Assembly: GCA_902517745.1 (NCBI GenBank)
Contig: CABYDS010000009.1
Location: 1-40,680 of the forward strand
Reading direction: 5' to 3'
Source of the DNA: an uncultured Pelagibacteraceae bacterium
GTDB lineage: Bacteria > Pseudomonadota > Alphaproteobacteria > Pelagibacterales > Pelagibacteraceae
Length of the DNA stretch: 40,680 nucleotides
Part shown: piece by piece, positions 13,730 through 22,634 of the stretch
Position numbering within the stretch: the first letter of the stretch is position 1
Layout of the letters: the number at the start of each line of letters is the position of its first letter
Translations under genes and position numbers: made by a program
The notes under the pieces: model-generated
Told to the model about the DNA's origin: nothing
Seen by the model: the letters and a program-made list of their open reading frames with translations, nothing else
The model's database searches: none

Positions 13730-14449
13730 ATGCAGAAAAATGTTGAAAAAATGTCCATAAATTACTCTCCAAATTTTAATTTAAGAAAAAGAAGTTCTTT
13801 AAAAGTAAAATATATAATTTTTCATTACACAGGAATGAAATCTGAAAAAGGGGCGATAAAAAGACTTACAAATAATAACTCTGGAGTAAGCTGCCATTAC
13901 TTTATTAAGAGAAATGGCAAGATAGTTAAAATTGTTCCCGATTTGTACATTGCTTGGCATGCTGGAATTTCATCATGGAAACAAGACAAGTTCTTAAACT
14001 CAAATTCAATAGGTATAGAAATATCTAATCCAGGACATAAAAATGGCTATAGTAATTTTAGTCCAGGTCAAATTAAATCAGTTATAAGTTTGTCAAAAAA
14101 GTTAAAAAAAAAATATAAAATAAAAAAAAAAAATATTTTAGGGCATTCAGATATCGCTCCTTTAAGAAAAAAGGATCCCGGAGAAAAATTTCCTTGGAAA
14201 GTACTTTATAAAAATAAATTATGTTTGTGGCATAATTTAAGTGAGCAACACTGCAAGAAATTAAGGAACATTAAATTAAATGACAGCAAAAAATTTTATA
14301 AATTATTGTTTAAGTTTGGTTATAAATCAACAAATAAATTATACGATAAGATTAAAATTTATAAAAATTTTCAAAGAAGATTTAGACCACAAATTATTAG
14401 CAGTATAGTAGATCAAGAGTCTTACGCGATTCTAAAATCCTTGATTTAA
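13730..14449 (+). CDS. N-acetylmuramoyl-L-alanine amidase, Amidase_2/AmpD type (239 aa)
   Basis: Cleaves the bond between N-acetylmuramic acid and L-alanine in peptidoglycan or muropeptides. The zinc site follows the AmpD pattern: His32 in IIFHYTG, His139 in LGHSDIAP and Asp149 in KKDPG, with Glu97 in GIEISN as likely catalytic residue; WHAG (76-79) is the usual substrate-loop motif. No signal peptide is seen, so it is probably cytosolic as in AmpD-type recycling, though AmiD-like enzymes share the fold. The C-terminal ~70 residues may be a small peptidoglycan-binding-like helical domain (FGYKSTNKLYDKIKIYKNFQRRFRP). An in-frame ATG seven codons downstream (13751) is an alternative start. Next gene is rnpB. 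Confidence 0.85.
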   Translation: MQKNVEKMSINYSPNFNLRKRSSLKVKYIIFHYTGMKSEKGAIKRLTNNNSGVSCHYFIKRNGKIVKIVPDLYIAWHAGISSWKQDKFLNSNSIGIEISNPGHKNGYSNFSPGQIKSVISLSKKLKKKYKIKKKNILGHSDIAPLRKKDPGEKFPWKVLYKNKLCLWHNLSEQHCKKLRNIKLNDSKKFYKLLFKFGYKSTNKLYDKIKIYKNFQRRFRPQIISSIVDQESYAILKSLI

Positions 14450-14464
14450 TTGAGTTAAAAATAG

Positions 14465-14492
14465 TTGAAATTTAATAAAAAAAGAATATTTC
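14465..14492 (+). promoter_or_regulatory. Putative rnpB promoter
   Basis: TTGAAA (14465-14470), a 16-bp spacer and TATTTC (14487-14492) precede the first base of the rnpB P1 helix (about 14498) by six bases, which is where transcription should begin. The -10 is weak, so the call rests mostly on position. Confidence 0.4.
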
Positions 14493-14497
14493 TTTGC

Positions 14498-14857
14498 ATG
14501 CCAGATAAATGACTTATCACTTTAATATATTAAAGAGGAAAGTCCGGGCTCTACAAAGACACAGTGCCAGTTAACAGCTGGCGGGGGAAACCCCAGGGAT
14601 AGTGCCACAGAAAATAAACCGCCTTATCAAGGCAAGGGTGAAAAGGTGTGGTAAGAGCACACCGGCTAAGTTGGTAACAACTAGCGCATGGAAAACCCCA
14701 CTGGGAGCAAGACTGAGTAGAGATGACATTGTTGAAATAACTAAAAGCAGTCTTTGGCTAGTCATCAGGGTTAGTTGCTTGAGCTTTAAAGTGATTTAAA
14801 GCCTAGATAAATGATAAGTTTAAAAGACAGAACCCGGCTTATAGTTTATCTGGCATT
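14498..14857 (+). ncRNA. rnpB: RNase P RNA, bacterial type A
   Basis: Catalytic RNA of RNase P, which trims the 5' leader from pre-tRNAs. The ends pair perfectly: 12 bases at 14498-14509 (atgccagataaa) are complementary to 14845-14856, forming helix P1. Universal core segments are present in order: GAGGAAAGTCCGGGCTC (14535-14551), the GGGGGAAACCCC hairpin (14583-14594), the AGGGTGAAAAGGTG and GTAAGAGCACACCGG region (about 14635-14667), and the 3' core GACAGAACCCGGCTTA (14826-14841) that pairs back to the 5' core. Length of about 360 nt is normal. Open frames that can be read inside this region are not genes. No clear intrinsic terminator follows. Confidence 0.95.
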
Positions 14858-14917
14858 TCATTAATTAAATCCGAATAATTATCAATTTTTTATATTAGAG
14901 ATCCATAATATTAGCTA

Positions 14918-14946
14918 TTGACGCTAACATATAAAACCCATATTAT
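14918..14946 (+). promoter_or_regulatory. Promoter of the mraZ/dcw cluster
   Basis: TTGACG (14918-14923), exactly 17 bp, then TATTAT (14941-14946): a near-consensus housekeeping promoter, with transcription expected to start around 14953 and a leader of about 28 nt to the mraZ ATG. It is the only strong promoter seen before a run of 17 co-directional, mostly overlapping genes. Confidence 0.7.
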
Positions 14947-14960
14947 CCCATAAAAACCCA
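14936..14960 (-). promoter_or_regulatory. MraZ operator: three TGGGN boxes at 10-bp spacing
   Basis: On the minus strand there are three direct repeats TGGGN separated by exactly 5 bp (ccca at 14937-14940, 14947-14950 and 14957-14960 on the plus strand). TGGGN-N5 repeats are the known binding pattern of MraZ. They overlap the -10 and transcript start, so binding by MraZ should repress its own operon. An inverted repeat (14940-14948 with 14967-14975) overlaps the boxes and the region before the start codon. Confidence 0.72.
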
Positions 14961-14980
14961 AATTTAGGATAATATGGTTT

Positions 14981-15436
14981 ATGTTTTTATCAACATACGA
15001 AAACAAATTGGACAAAAAGGGAAGGGTTTCAGTGCCTGCATCGTATAGATCATATTTATCAAACATAGGCTATAATGGAATAATTTGTTATCCATCATTT
15101 AACAATTTATGTATTGAGGCATGGCCACAAGATCGAATTGAAAAAATATCTAACGCAATAGACTCATTAAATCCATTTGAAGAAAAGAAAGATTATTTTG
15201 CAACATCTATATTATCGGAAAGTACAAATTTACAATTTGATAGTGAGGGTAGAGTTCAAATAACGACAAAATTACTAAAACATGCAAGAATTAAAAACAG
15301 CATGTTATTTGTTGGTCAAGGCAAAACATTTCAAATTTGGGAACCAACATATTTTGAAAAATTTAGGGCAAACGCTAGAAAAAAATCAAATATTAATCGA
15401 GCAAGTCTTAAATGGGAAAAGCAATTTAATAACTAA
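14981..15436 (+). CDS. mraZ: Transcriptional regulator MraZ (151 aa)
   Basis: Ring-forming DNA-binding protein that represses the division/cell-wall cluster it heads. Two SpoVT/AbrB-like repeats are visible: the first with DKKGRVSVPASYR (11-23), the second with FDSEGRVQITTKLLKHARI (about 87-105), the latter carrying the usual GR signature. Length 151 is normal (about 140-160). It is followed 12 nt later by ftsZ rather than by rsmH, which is unusual. Three MraZ boxes overlap its promoter, so autorepression is expected. Confidence 0.93.
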   Translation: MFLSTYENKLDKKGRVSVPASYRSYLSNIGYNGIICYPSFNNLCIEAWPQDRIEKISNAIDSLNPFEEKKDYFATSILSESTNLQFDSEGRVQITTKLLKHARIKNSMLFVGQGKTFQIWEPTYFEKFRANARKKSNINRASLKWEKQFNN

Positions 15437-15448
15437 AAGGGGATAAAT

Positions 15449-16894
15449 ATGACAATAAACTTTAAAACACCAGATATAAAAGAGCTAAAACCTAGAATTC
15501 TAGTATTAGGAGTAGGAGGAGCGGGTGGAAATGCAATCAATGGAATGATTGAGGCTGGTCTTCAGGGCGTTGAGTTTATTGCAGTTAATACAGATGCTCA
15601 AGATTTAAGATTAAGCAAGGCACAAACAAAAATACAAATGGGATTAAATTTAACTAAAGGGCTAGGAGCAGGTGCAAAACTAGATATAGGTCAAGCTGCT
15701 GCAGATGAGTCTTTAAATGAAATTGTAAATATATTGCAGGGTGCAAATATGGTTTTCATTACAGCCGGAATGGGTGGTGGGACTGGAACTGGATCTGCTC
15801 ATGTAATTGCTAGAGCTGCAAAAGAACTTAATATCTTAACAGTCGGGGTTATAACTCTACCTTTCTTATATGAGGGACCTTCAAGAATGAGAAAAGCCCA
15901 ACAAGGCTTAGAAGAACTTCGAAAACATGTTGATACTATTATAGTTGTTCCAAATCAAAATTTATTCAAGATTGCAAGTGAACAAACAACTTTTGAAGAA
16001 TCTTTTGCTTTATCAAATGATGTTTTGCTTCATGGTGTTCAAAGTATAACTGATTTAATGGTCAGACCAGGGCTTATAAATCTTGATTTTGCTGATGTTG
16101 AAACTGTTATGAGTTCAATGGGCAAAGCTATGATGGGTACAGGTCAAGCTGAAGGAGAAGGAAGAGCTGTCAAAGCTGCTGAGTCAGCAATTAATAATCC
16201 ATTGATTGACGATTATTCTTTAAAAGGGGCAAAAGGACTTTTAGTTAATATCACTGGAGGTAAAGATTTAAAATTATTTGAAGTGGATGAAGCTGTGAAT
16301 AAAGTAAGAGCCGAAGTCGATCCAGAGGCAGAATTAATTATAGGAGCTATAACGGATGATAGTTTAGATGGATTAATGAGAGTTTCTATTGTTGCTACTG
16401 CATTAGATGGACAACAACCCGAGCCTAAATCAGTAATTAACATGGTACATAGAATTCAAAATAGAAATCCAGGTTATTCTGAGTTTTCAAATTCTGCATC
16501 AACTCAATCTTTCCAATTTACAAATAATAATTCAATTATTACTAATGGAGCTAACGCTCTTAAAATAGAGGAAGAAGAGAAAAATGAAGAATTGAGTTCT
16601 AAAAGTATAGATACTAGTTATGAACATGAGTCATCAAGCACTATAAATGCTGAGGATTTAGAGCAAACAGAAGCATCTGTAGACAGCTCAGTAAACTCTG
16701 AATTTGAAAGTAATGTAGATGAGCAAGTATCTGAAAATAATGGTTTGGAGAATTTTGAGTTGAGTGATGATGATACCCCAGAGCTATTTAATTCGGATGC
16801 TAACGATGAGCTATCAACTTCACCAGAAGAGATAAAATCTGAGGAAGAAGAAGATTTAGAAATTCCAGCATTTTTGAGAAGACAAAAGAATTAA
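15449..16894 (+). CDS. ftsZ: Cell-division GTPase FtsZ (481 aa)
   Basis: Tubulin-like GTPase that forms the cytokinetic Z-ring under the membrane. Visible: nucleotide loop [12 protein letters not shown] (21-32), tubulin signature GGGTGTGS (109-116), and the T7 synergy loop [11 protein letters not shown] (211-221, Asp213/Asp216) needed for GTP hydrolysis. Residues 340-465 form a long, acidic, Ser/Asn-rich disordered linker, ending in the conserved C-terminal peptide [10 protein letters not shown] that binds FtsA and other partners. Strong ribosome site (aaaggggat). Here it lies between mraZ and rsmH instead of after ftsA, so it is the second gene from the MraZ-controlled promoter. Its codon use and GC are a little higher than its neighbours, as expected for a highly expressed gene. 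Confidence 0.97.
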   Translation: MTINFKTPDIKELKPRILVLGVGGAGGNAINGMIEAGLQGVEFIAVNTDAQDLRLSKAQTKIQMGLNLTKGLGAGAKLDIGQAAADESLNEIVNILQGANMVFITAGMGGGTGTGSAHVIARAAKELNILTVGVITLPFLYEGPSRMRKAQQGLEELRKHVDTIIVVPNQNLFKIASEQTTFEESFALSNDVLLHGVQSITDLMVRPGLINLDFADVETVMSSMGKAMMGTGQAEGEGRAVKAAESAINNPLIDDYSLKGAKGLLVNITGGKDLKLFEVDEAVNKVRAEVDPEAELIIGAITDDSLDGLMRVSIVATALDGQQPEPKSVINMVHRIQNRNPGYSEFSNSASTQSFQFTNNNSIITNGANALKIEEEEKNEELSSKSIDTSYEHESSSTINAEDLEQTEASVDSSVNSEFESNVDEQVSENNGLENFELSDDDTPELFNSDANDELSTSPEEIKSEEEEDLEIPAFLRRQKN

Positions 16895-16912
16895 TGGTCT
16901 TCAAAAAAATAA

Positions 16913-17905
16913 ATGAATGCCACCATAAATCTGGAAAAACATTTTCCAGTATTACTAAACGAATTAGTTAGTATTATTTCCCCTCTTTATGGTGGCACAT
17001 TTATCGATTGCACATTTGGTGCAGGCGGTTATTCAAAAAAGATTTTAGAGAATAATTTAAATAATATAATAGCTCTAGATAGAGATAATTCTGTCAATAG
17101 TATAGCTAATCAATTTCACATAAAGTATAAAAAAAGATTTAAATTTTATAACAAAAAATTTTCGGATATCGATAAAATAAAGGAAGATAATATTAAAGCA
17201 ATTATTTTTGATCTGGGATATTCATTAAATCAGATTTCTGATCTTAATAGAGGTATATCTTTTAATAGCAAAGGCAAACTAGACATGAGAATGGGATTAA
17301 ATGATTTTTCTTGTGATGATGTAATATCAAAAATGAGCCAACAAAATCTTTTTAAAATTTTCAAGTATTTTGGAGACGAAAAATATGCAAAACCAATATC
17401 AAAAAAAATAGTACAATTAAGAAAAAATAAAAAAATTAAAACTGAAAGTTTAGTAGAAATCATTGAAGGTGTTAAAAAAAAGAAAAGTGGAAAAAATAAA
17501 TCCACTAAAGTTTTTCAAGCCCTTAGAATTTTTGTAAATAAAGAGATAACCGAGCTGATATATGGTTTAATAAAAGCTTATGATATTTTGCCAGTTGGCG
17601 GAGTAATAGCAGTTGTTACTTTTCATTCTATCGAGGATAAGATAGTAAAGTTTTTTTTTAAAGAATACTCAGAACTAAAAAATTCTTCTAGGTACTTACC
17701 GAAAAGTATTTCAACTAAAAAGTATTTTGATTTAACCAAAAAAAAACCAATAACTCCATCATCAATTGAGATTAATATTAATCCTCCCTCAAGATCAGCA
17801 AAACTTAGATTTGCATACAAATTAGAGAATGGATGTAACTTTAAAAAATTTATTAGTAATTTTAATTATTTAATAGATATAGAAAATTTGAACTTTAATG
17901 CATAA
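16913..17905 (+). CDS. rsmH: 16S rRNA (cytosine1402-N4)-methyltransferase RsmH/MraW (330 aa)
   Basis: Methylates N4 of C1402 in the 16S rRNA decoding centre using SAM. Family marks: HFPVLLNELVS (10-20), the SAM site FIDCTFGAGGYSKKIL (30-45) and IIALDRD (52-58), the RGISFN/LDMRM segment, and the C-terminal VTFHSIEDKIVKFFF, which replaces the common SFHSLEDRIVK. Length 330 fits. The gene follows ftsZ by 18 nt and its 3' end overlaps ftsL by 8 nt. Cytosolic enzyme; a standard member of the cluster. Confidence 0.95.
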   Translation: MNATINLEKHFPVLLNELVSIISPLYGGTFIDCTFGAGGYSKKILENNLNNIIALDRDNSVNSIANQFHIKYKKRFKFYNKKFSDIDKIKEDNIKAIIFDLGYSLNQISDLNRGISFNSKGKLDMRMGLNDFSCDDVISKMSQQNLFKIFKYFGDEKYAKPISKKIVQLRKNKKIKTESLVEIIEGVKKKKSGKNKSTKVFQALRIFVNKEITELIYGLIKAYDILPVGGVIAVVTFHSIEDKIVKFFFKEYSELKNSSRYLPKSISTKKYFDLTKKKPITPSSIEININPPSRSAKLRFAYKLENGCNFKKFISNFNYLIDIENLNFNA

Positions 17906-18170
17906 AAAAATTCTTTTATTTATACCAATTATTATTCTTATAATTTCAACTGCTTATACAAAAAATTCGACAAAAAAACTTGATAAACGAATTTTTGTAA
18001 TTCAAGAAGACATCAGAGTTCTCAATGATATTTATGAGTTAGTTTTATTTGATTTCAACTATCTTACATCGCCAAATAAGTTAATGGAATATTCCAAAAT
18101 ATATTTTGATAATGAATTAAAAAAAAAAAAAATTACAGATTTAAAAATTCTTAAATTAAATAATGAATAA
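17898..18170 (+). CDS. ftsL: Cell-division protein FtsL-like (90 aa)
   Basis: A 90-residue bitopic membrane protein: short N-terminus, one membrane span (ILLFIPIIILIISTAY, about 5-20), then a helical, coiled-coil-like periplasmic part (LDKRIFVIQEDIRVLNDIYELVLFDFNYLTSPNKLMEYSK). This build and the place between rsmH and ftsI are those of FtsL, which with FtsB and FtsQ activates FtsW-FtsI. Sequence similarity within this family is low everywhere, so the call rests on size, topology and position. It overlaps rsmH and ftsI by 8 nt each. Confidence 0.8.
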   Translation: MHKKILLFIPIIILIISTAYTKNSTKKLDKRIFVIQEDIRVLNDIYELVLFDFNYLTSPNKLMEYSKIYFDNELKKKKITDLKILKLNNE

Positions 18171-19794
18171 TATTGACGAAAATTTTAATTTTGAAGCAAA
18201 TAGATCAAATTTAAAAATATCTTTTGAACGTATATCATTCATTTTTTTCATTTTTTTTATAATTACAATAATTTTTACAACTAAAACTATCTATTTAGGA
18301 TTTAAGAAAACAAACCAAACTCAAACTGTAAAAGAAAAAGAGAAATATAGAGCATCTATCATGGATAGAAATGGAAATATTATTGCCAAAACTGTGCGTG
18401 TGACTAATTTAGGCATAAATCCAAAACAACTAATTAACAAAGAAAAATTATTAATTTCTTTAAAATTAATATTTCCTGACAAGAATTTTGAAAAGGAAAT
18501 CAATGGAAAAAAATTTTTTTATGTCAAAAAGAAAATATCTCCAGCAAAACTTGAAAAAATAAAATTACTGGGAGAAAAATCGTTTAAAGAGGAAGAAAAT
18601 ATTGCTCGTGTTTATCCTAACGGTAATCTATTCAGTCATATATTGGGACAGATTGATACAGATAACAATGGTGTGTCTGGTATAGAAAAATCTTTTGACT
18701 ATGAATTAACAACTTCAAACAAACCATTAAAGCTTTCTTTAGATACTGAAATACAATATTTGATAAGAGAGGAATTAATAAAATTTCAAGAAATTTTTAA
18801 TAGTTATGGAAGTACGGCTATATTAATGAATGTTAACAGTGGTGAGATTCTTTCAATGGTTTCTTTACCAGATTTTGATTTAAATGAAAGAGAAGACATT
18901 TCTGATAGAAAATTTATAAACAGATCCACAAAAGGAGTCTATGAACTTGGATCAGTTTTTAAAACATTTACATTGGCTGCTGGGCTTCAACAAAATGTTA
19001 TCCAAGAAGATACCCTTTTTAAAAATTTACCAAAAAAAATAAAATGTGCCGGAAGGTCAATCTCTGAATATGACATGGACATTCCATCAAGTCTTACTGC
19101 TGAAGAAATATTAATTAGATCTGGAAATATTGGTTCAATCAAAATTGCTCAGAAAGTCGGGTTAGAAAATTTTAAAGAGTTTCTAGAAAATTTAGATTTA
19201 TTAAATAAAATACAATTTGATATAGAGGAAGTTGGAAATCCGATTCCGTTTAAATGGGGAAAATGTAAATTAGCAACATCCGCATATGGTCATGGCATAA
19301 CAACCACACCACTCCAACTTGCAAAAGCCTATGCAATAATTGCAAATGGTGGATATAAAATAAAACCAACTTTAATTAAAAAAGAGAAAAATTTAAAAAG
19401 AGGTGAACAAATAATAACACAAGAAAATTCGAATAAAATTAATGAAATATTGAGAAAAATTGTAACGTCCGAACAGGGCACAGCTAATTTAGCAAATATT
19501 GCTGGTTATGAAATCGCTGGAAAAACAGGAACAGCTCAAAAATCTATAAAGGGTAAATATTCTAAAAAAAAAATAAATACTTTTGCTTCAATTTTTCCAA
19601 TATCTTCTCCAAAATATGTTTTAATTGTTTTGTTAGATGAACCAAAATTGAGCGAAACTTATATTTATGAATATAATGATGGTAAAAAAAGGAAGATAAT
19701 AGGTACACCTTTTAATACTGCTGGCTGGACTTCTGTTGAGGTTGCCAAAAATATAATTGAAAAAATCGGGCCTATTTTAGCCATAAAATATTAA
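18163..19794 (+). CDS. ftsI: Peptidoglycan D,D-transpeptidase FtsI (PBP3) (543 aa)
   Basis: Septum-specific class B penicillin-binding protein that crosslinks peptidoglycan. One N-terminal membrane anchor (about 24-45), then the PBP dimerisation domain (RASIMDRNGNIIAKT, 63-77; YPNGNLFSHILGQID, 151-165) and the transpeptidase domain with nucleophile Ser264 in SVFK (264-267), SGN (320-322) and KTGT (454-457). Length is slightly below the usual 570-610. It is the partner of FtsW, encoded further along the same cluster. Overlaps ftsL by 8 nt. Confidence 0.95.
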   Translation: MNNIDENFNFEANRSNLKISFERISFIFFIFFIITIIFTTKTIYLGFKKTNQTQTVKEKEKYRASIMDRNGNIIAKTVRVTNLGINPKQLINKEKLLISLKLIFPDKNFEKEINGKKFFYVKKKISPAKLEKIKLLGEKSFKEEENIARVYPNGNLFSHILGQIDTDNNGVSGIEKSFDYELTTSNKPLKLSLDTEIQYLIREELIKFQEIFNSYGSTAILMNVNSGEILSMVSLPDFDLNEREDISDRKFINRSTKGVYELGSVFKTFTLAAGLQQNVIQEDTLFKNLPKKIKCAGRSISEYDMDIPSSLTAEEILIRSGNIGSIKIAQKVGLENFKEFLENLDLLNKIQFDIEEVGNPIPFKWGKCKLATSAYGHGITTTPLQLAKAYAIIANGGYKIKPTLIKKEKNLKRGEQIITQENSNKINEILRKIVTSEQGTANLANIAGYEIAGKTGTAQKSIKGKYSKKKINTFASIFPISSPKYVLIVLLDEPKLSETYIYEYNDGKKRKIIGTPFNTAGWTSVEVAKNIIEKIGPILAIKY

Positions 19795-19805
19795 GAAATT
19801 TCATA

Positions 19806-22634
19806 ATGATATTAAAAAGCTTTTTTAAAAATCTTAAAAAAGATTTTAATAATAAAAGTTTTAACGGATTTGAATTCAATTCAAAAAAAATAAAAAAAAA
19901 TTATATATTTTTTGCAATACAAGGTAGTAAATTTAATGGAAATAATTTCATAAATGATGCTATTAAAAGAGGAGCTCGAATAATTGTATCAAATAAATTT
20001 AAATCTGGTATCAATAAAGGTGTATTATATATAAGAGTAAGCGATACTAGATTAGCTTTATCAAGTTTTGCAAATAAATATTATAATAAAAAACCAAATA
20101 ATATAATTGCTGTAACTGGTACAAACGGTAAGTCATCTATAGTCAATTTTTATTACCAGATATTAAAACTTAATAAAAAAAGCGTAGCATCAATTGGAAC
20201 TTTAGGTGTCAAATCCAATGGTGTTAGCTTAAAACTTAATAATACAACTGTTGATGCTATTACAATTAATAAAATACTTGCAAATTTAAAGAAAAAAAAA
20301 ATTGAAAATGTAATTTTAGAAGCATCAAGTCATGGCCTTCATCAAAAAAGATTACATGGTATTAAATTTAGCACATCTATATTCACTAATTTAAGCAGAG
20401 ACCATTTAGATTATCACAAAAATTATAAAAATTATTTTAATTCAAAATTAATTTTATTTAATGAGTTGACAAATAAAAATGGAAATTTGATATTTGATAA
20501 TGATTTAAAATATTCACAAATCTTAAAAAAAATAGCTAAAAGAAAAAAATTAAATTTATTAAACATTGGTACATCAGATAGTCATTTAAAAATTAATTCA
20601 ACTAAAATTTTAAATAACTACCAACATATAAAGTTTTCTTATCAAAATAAGGAATACCAATTTAAAACAAAACTAATTGGAAAAATACAAATTAAGAATT
20701 TGATGATGGCTATTGCAGCAGCAATTAAAAGTAATCTAAAAATTGATGATATTGTTAAAAAACTTGAGTATATTAAGCCCGCAAAAGGAAGGCTTGAGAT
20801 AATCGGAACAACCAAAGATAATTCAATTTTTATTTTAGACTATGCGCATACTCCAGAGGCTCTTAAAACAAGTATAGAAAATATTAAAGAACAATTTGGT
20901 TTAAGAAAAATTAATATTGTATTTGGATGTGGTGGTGAAAGAGATAAAGAAAAAAGACCAATAATGGGCAAAATTGCTAACAAACTATGTAATTATATTT
21001 ATCTTACAGACGATAATCCTAGAACTGAAAATCCAGAAAATATCAGAGCAAGTATTAAGAAATCAATTTTACCATCTAAAATGATTGAAATACCATCAAG
21101 AAAATTAGCTATAAAAACAGCAATTTTAAATAGTAAGTCTGATGAGGTTTTAATTATTGCAGGGAAGGGACATGAAAACACTCAAGAATATGTTAAGAAA
21201 AATAAATTTTCTGACAAAGAATGTATAAAAAAATCAATAATTTTAAAAAATAGAATTTTATTAAATGATTGGAAATTAAATATACTTAAAGAAATCATAA
21301 ATAACAAAAAATTAGATAGAATAAAAAATTTAAAAATTAGCACTAATTCGAAAGAACAAAATAAAGGTAAAATTTTCCTTGGAATTAAAGGGAAATCTTT
21401 TAATGGGAATGATTTTGCAGACGAAGCTCTAAAAAATGGAGCAAAATTAGCAATACTTCAAAATAACAAAAATGATAGTAAAAAAAGGATTAATGTTAAA
21501 AGTACTCTAAGATTATTAATTAAATTTTCACAAAAGATAAGAATTTCTTCTAATGCAGCTCAAGTTGCAATTACAGGATCTTCAGGCAAAACTTCGCTGA
21601 AAGAATTGTTAGGACAATGTCTTCAAAAAAATTATTCCACAACATTTTCAAAAAATTCGTTCAATAATAAATTTGGTTTACCGATTTCATTAATAAATTT
21701 AAATAAGGATACGACTTATGGAATATTTGAAATTGGAATGGATAAAAAGGGAGAAATAGACTATTTATCAAAAATAATTAAACCAGACGTTGGAGTTATT
21801 ACAAATATTAGTTATGCGCACGCCAAAAATTTTAAATCTTTATTAGATATAGCTAAAGCCAAATCAGAGATTATTTTCAACATAAGAAAAAATGGTACAA
21901 TTGTATTGAATAAAGATGATAAATTTTTTAATTTTTTTTCAAATTTAGCAAACAAAAATAATTTAAATATCATTTCTTTTGGTAAACATAAAAATTCTAA
22001 TATTAGATTATCTAAATTAAAAAAATCTACGAAATCTTATATCATTTATATTGACGTAGCTTCCAAAACTTTTAATTTTAAAATTAATAATAACTTATTG
22101 CCTTATTTGGATAATATATTGGCTTCCATAGCAGTTTGTAAAAGTTTAAATATCATTGATAAAATAAAAAGTAACTTTTTTTCTAATTATAAAATACCAA
22201 GTGGTAGAGGAAATATAAAAAAATTCACTGTCGGCTCTAAAAAAGTTAATATAATAGATGAAAGTTATAACTCAAATCCATTATCTCTTAATTTCTCAAT
22301 TAAGAAATTTAATAATTTAAAAATAAATCCAAATAAAAAATTTATGCTACTAGGTGACATGTTAGAATTAGGAAAATTTTCAAAAAAACTTCATATTGAA
22401 GCTGCAAAAGATATCAATAAGGCAAAGTTCAAAAAGTTGTTTGTTTATGGGAATTATATCATAGAAACATTTAACAAAATTAGAACACAAAAAAGAGGAA
22501 AAATACTTAAATCAACTAGTGAAATTCTTAATATAATAAAAAATGATTTAAATAATGGTGATTTTTTAATGATAAAGGGCTCAAATTCTACAGGACTAAA
22601 TCAAATAACCAAACAAATTGGATCAAAATCTTAA
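19806..22634 (+). CDS. murE-murF: MurE-MurF fusion: meso-DAP-adding and D-Ala-D-Ala-adding ligases (942 aa)
   Basis: Two Mur ligases in one chain. Residues 1-485 are MurE, adding the third amino acid to UDP-MurNAc-L-Ala-D-Glu: ATP loop GTNGKS (105-110), EASSHGL (172-178), DHLDYH (199-204), DYAHTPEAL (345-353) and DNPR (403-406), the motif of meso-diaminopimelate-using enzymes. Residues about 500-942 are MurF, adding D-Ala-D-Ala: ATP loop GSSGKTS (591-597), KNSFNNKFGLP, EIGMDKKGEIDYLS, DESYNSNPLS and LGDMLELG. No stop or frameshift separates them; the linker around 485-505 is short. In most bacteria these are two genes. Shares one base with mraY (TAATG). Confidence 0.93.
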   Translation: MILKSFFKNLKKDFNNKSFNGFEFNSKKIKKNYIFFAIQGSKFNGNNFINDAIKRGARIIVSNKFKSGINKGVLYIRVSDTRLALSSFANKYYNKKPNNIIAVTGTNGKSSIVNFYYQILKLNKKSVASIGTLGVKSNGVSLKLNNTTVDAITINKILANLKKKKIENVILEASSHGLHQKRLHGIKFSTSIFTNLSRDHLDYHKNYKNYFNSKLILFNELTNKNGNLIFDNDLKYSQILKKIAKRKKLNLLNIGTSDSHLKINSTKILNNYQHIKFSYQNKEYQFKTKLIGKIQIKNLMMAIAAAIKSNLKIDDIVKKLEYIKPAKGRLEIIGTTKDNSIFILDYAHTPEALKTSIENIKEQFGLRKINIVFGCGGERDKEKRPIMGKIANKLCNYIYLTDDNPRTENPENIRASIKKSILPSKMIEIPSRKLAIKTAILNSKSDEVLIIAGKGHENTQEYVKKNKFSDKECIKKSIILKNRILLNDWKLNILKEIINNKKLDRIKNLKISTNSKEQNKGKIFLGIKGKSFNGNDFADEALKNGAKLAILQNNKNDSKKRINVKSTLRLLIKFSQKIRISSNAAQVAITGSSGKTSLKELLGQCLQKNYSTTFSKNSFNNKFGLPISLINLNKDTTYGIFEIGMDKKGEIDYLSKIIKPDVGVITNISYAHAKNFKSLLDIAKAKSEIIFNIRKNGTIVLNKDDKFFNFFSNLANKNNLNIISFGKHKNSNIRLSKLKKSTKSYIIYIDVASKTFNFKINNNLLPYLDNILASIAVCKSLNIIDKIKSNFFSNYKIPSGRGNIKKFTVGSKKVNIIDESYNSNPLSLNFSIKKFNNLKINPNKKFMLLGDMLELGKFSKKLHIEAAKDINKAKFKKLFVYGNYIIETFNKIRTQKRGKILKSTSEILNIIKNDLNNGDFLMIKGSNSTGLNQITKQIGSKS

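Noticed and set aside
14571..14799. Open frames on both strands within 14571-14799
   Set aside because: They lie wholly inside the RNase P RNA, whose conserved core and closing helix explain the sequence.
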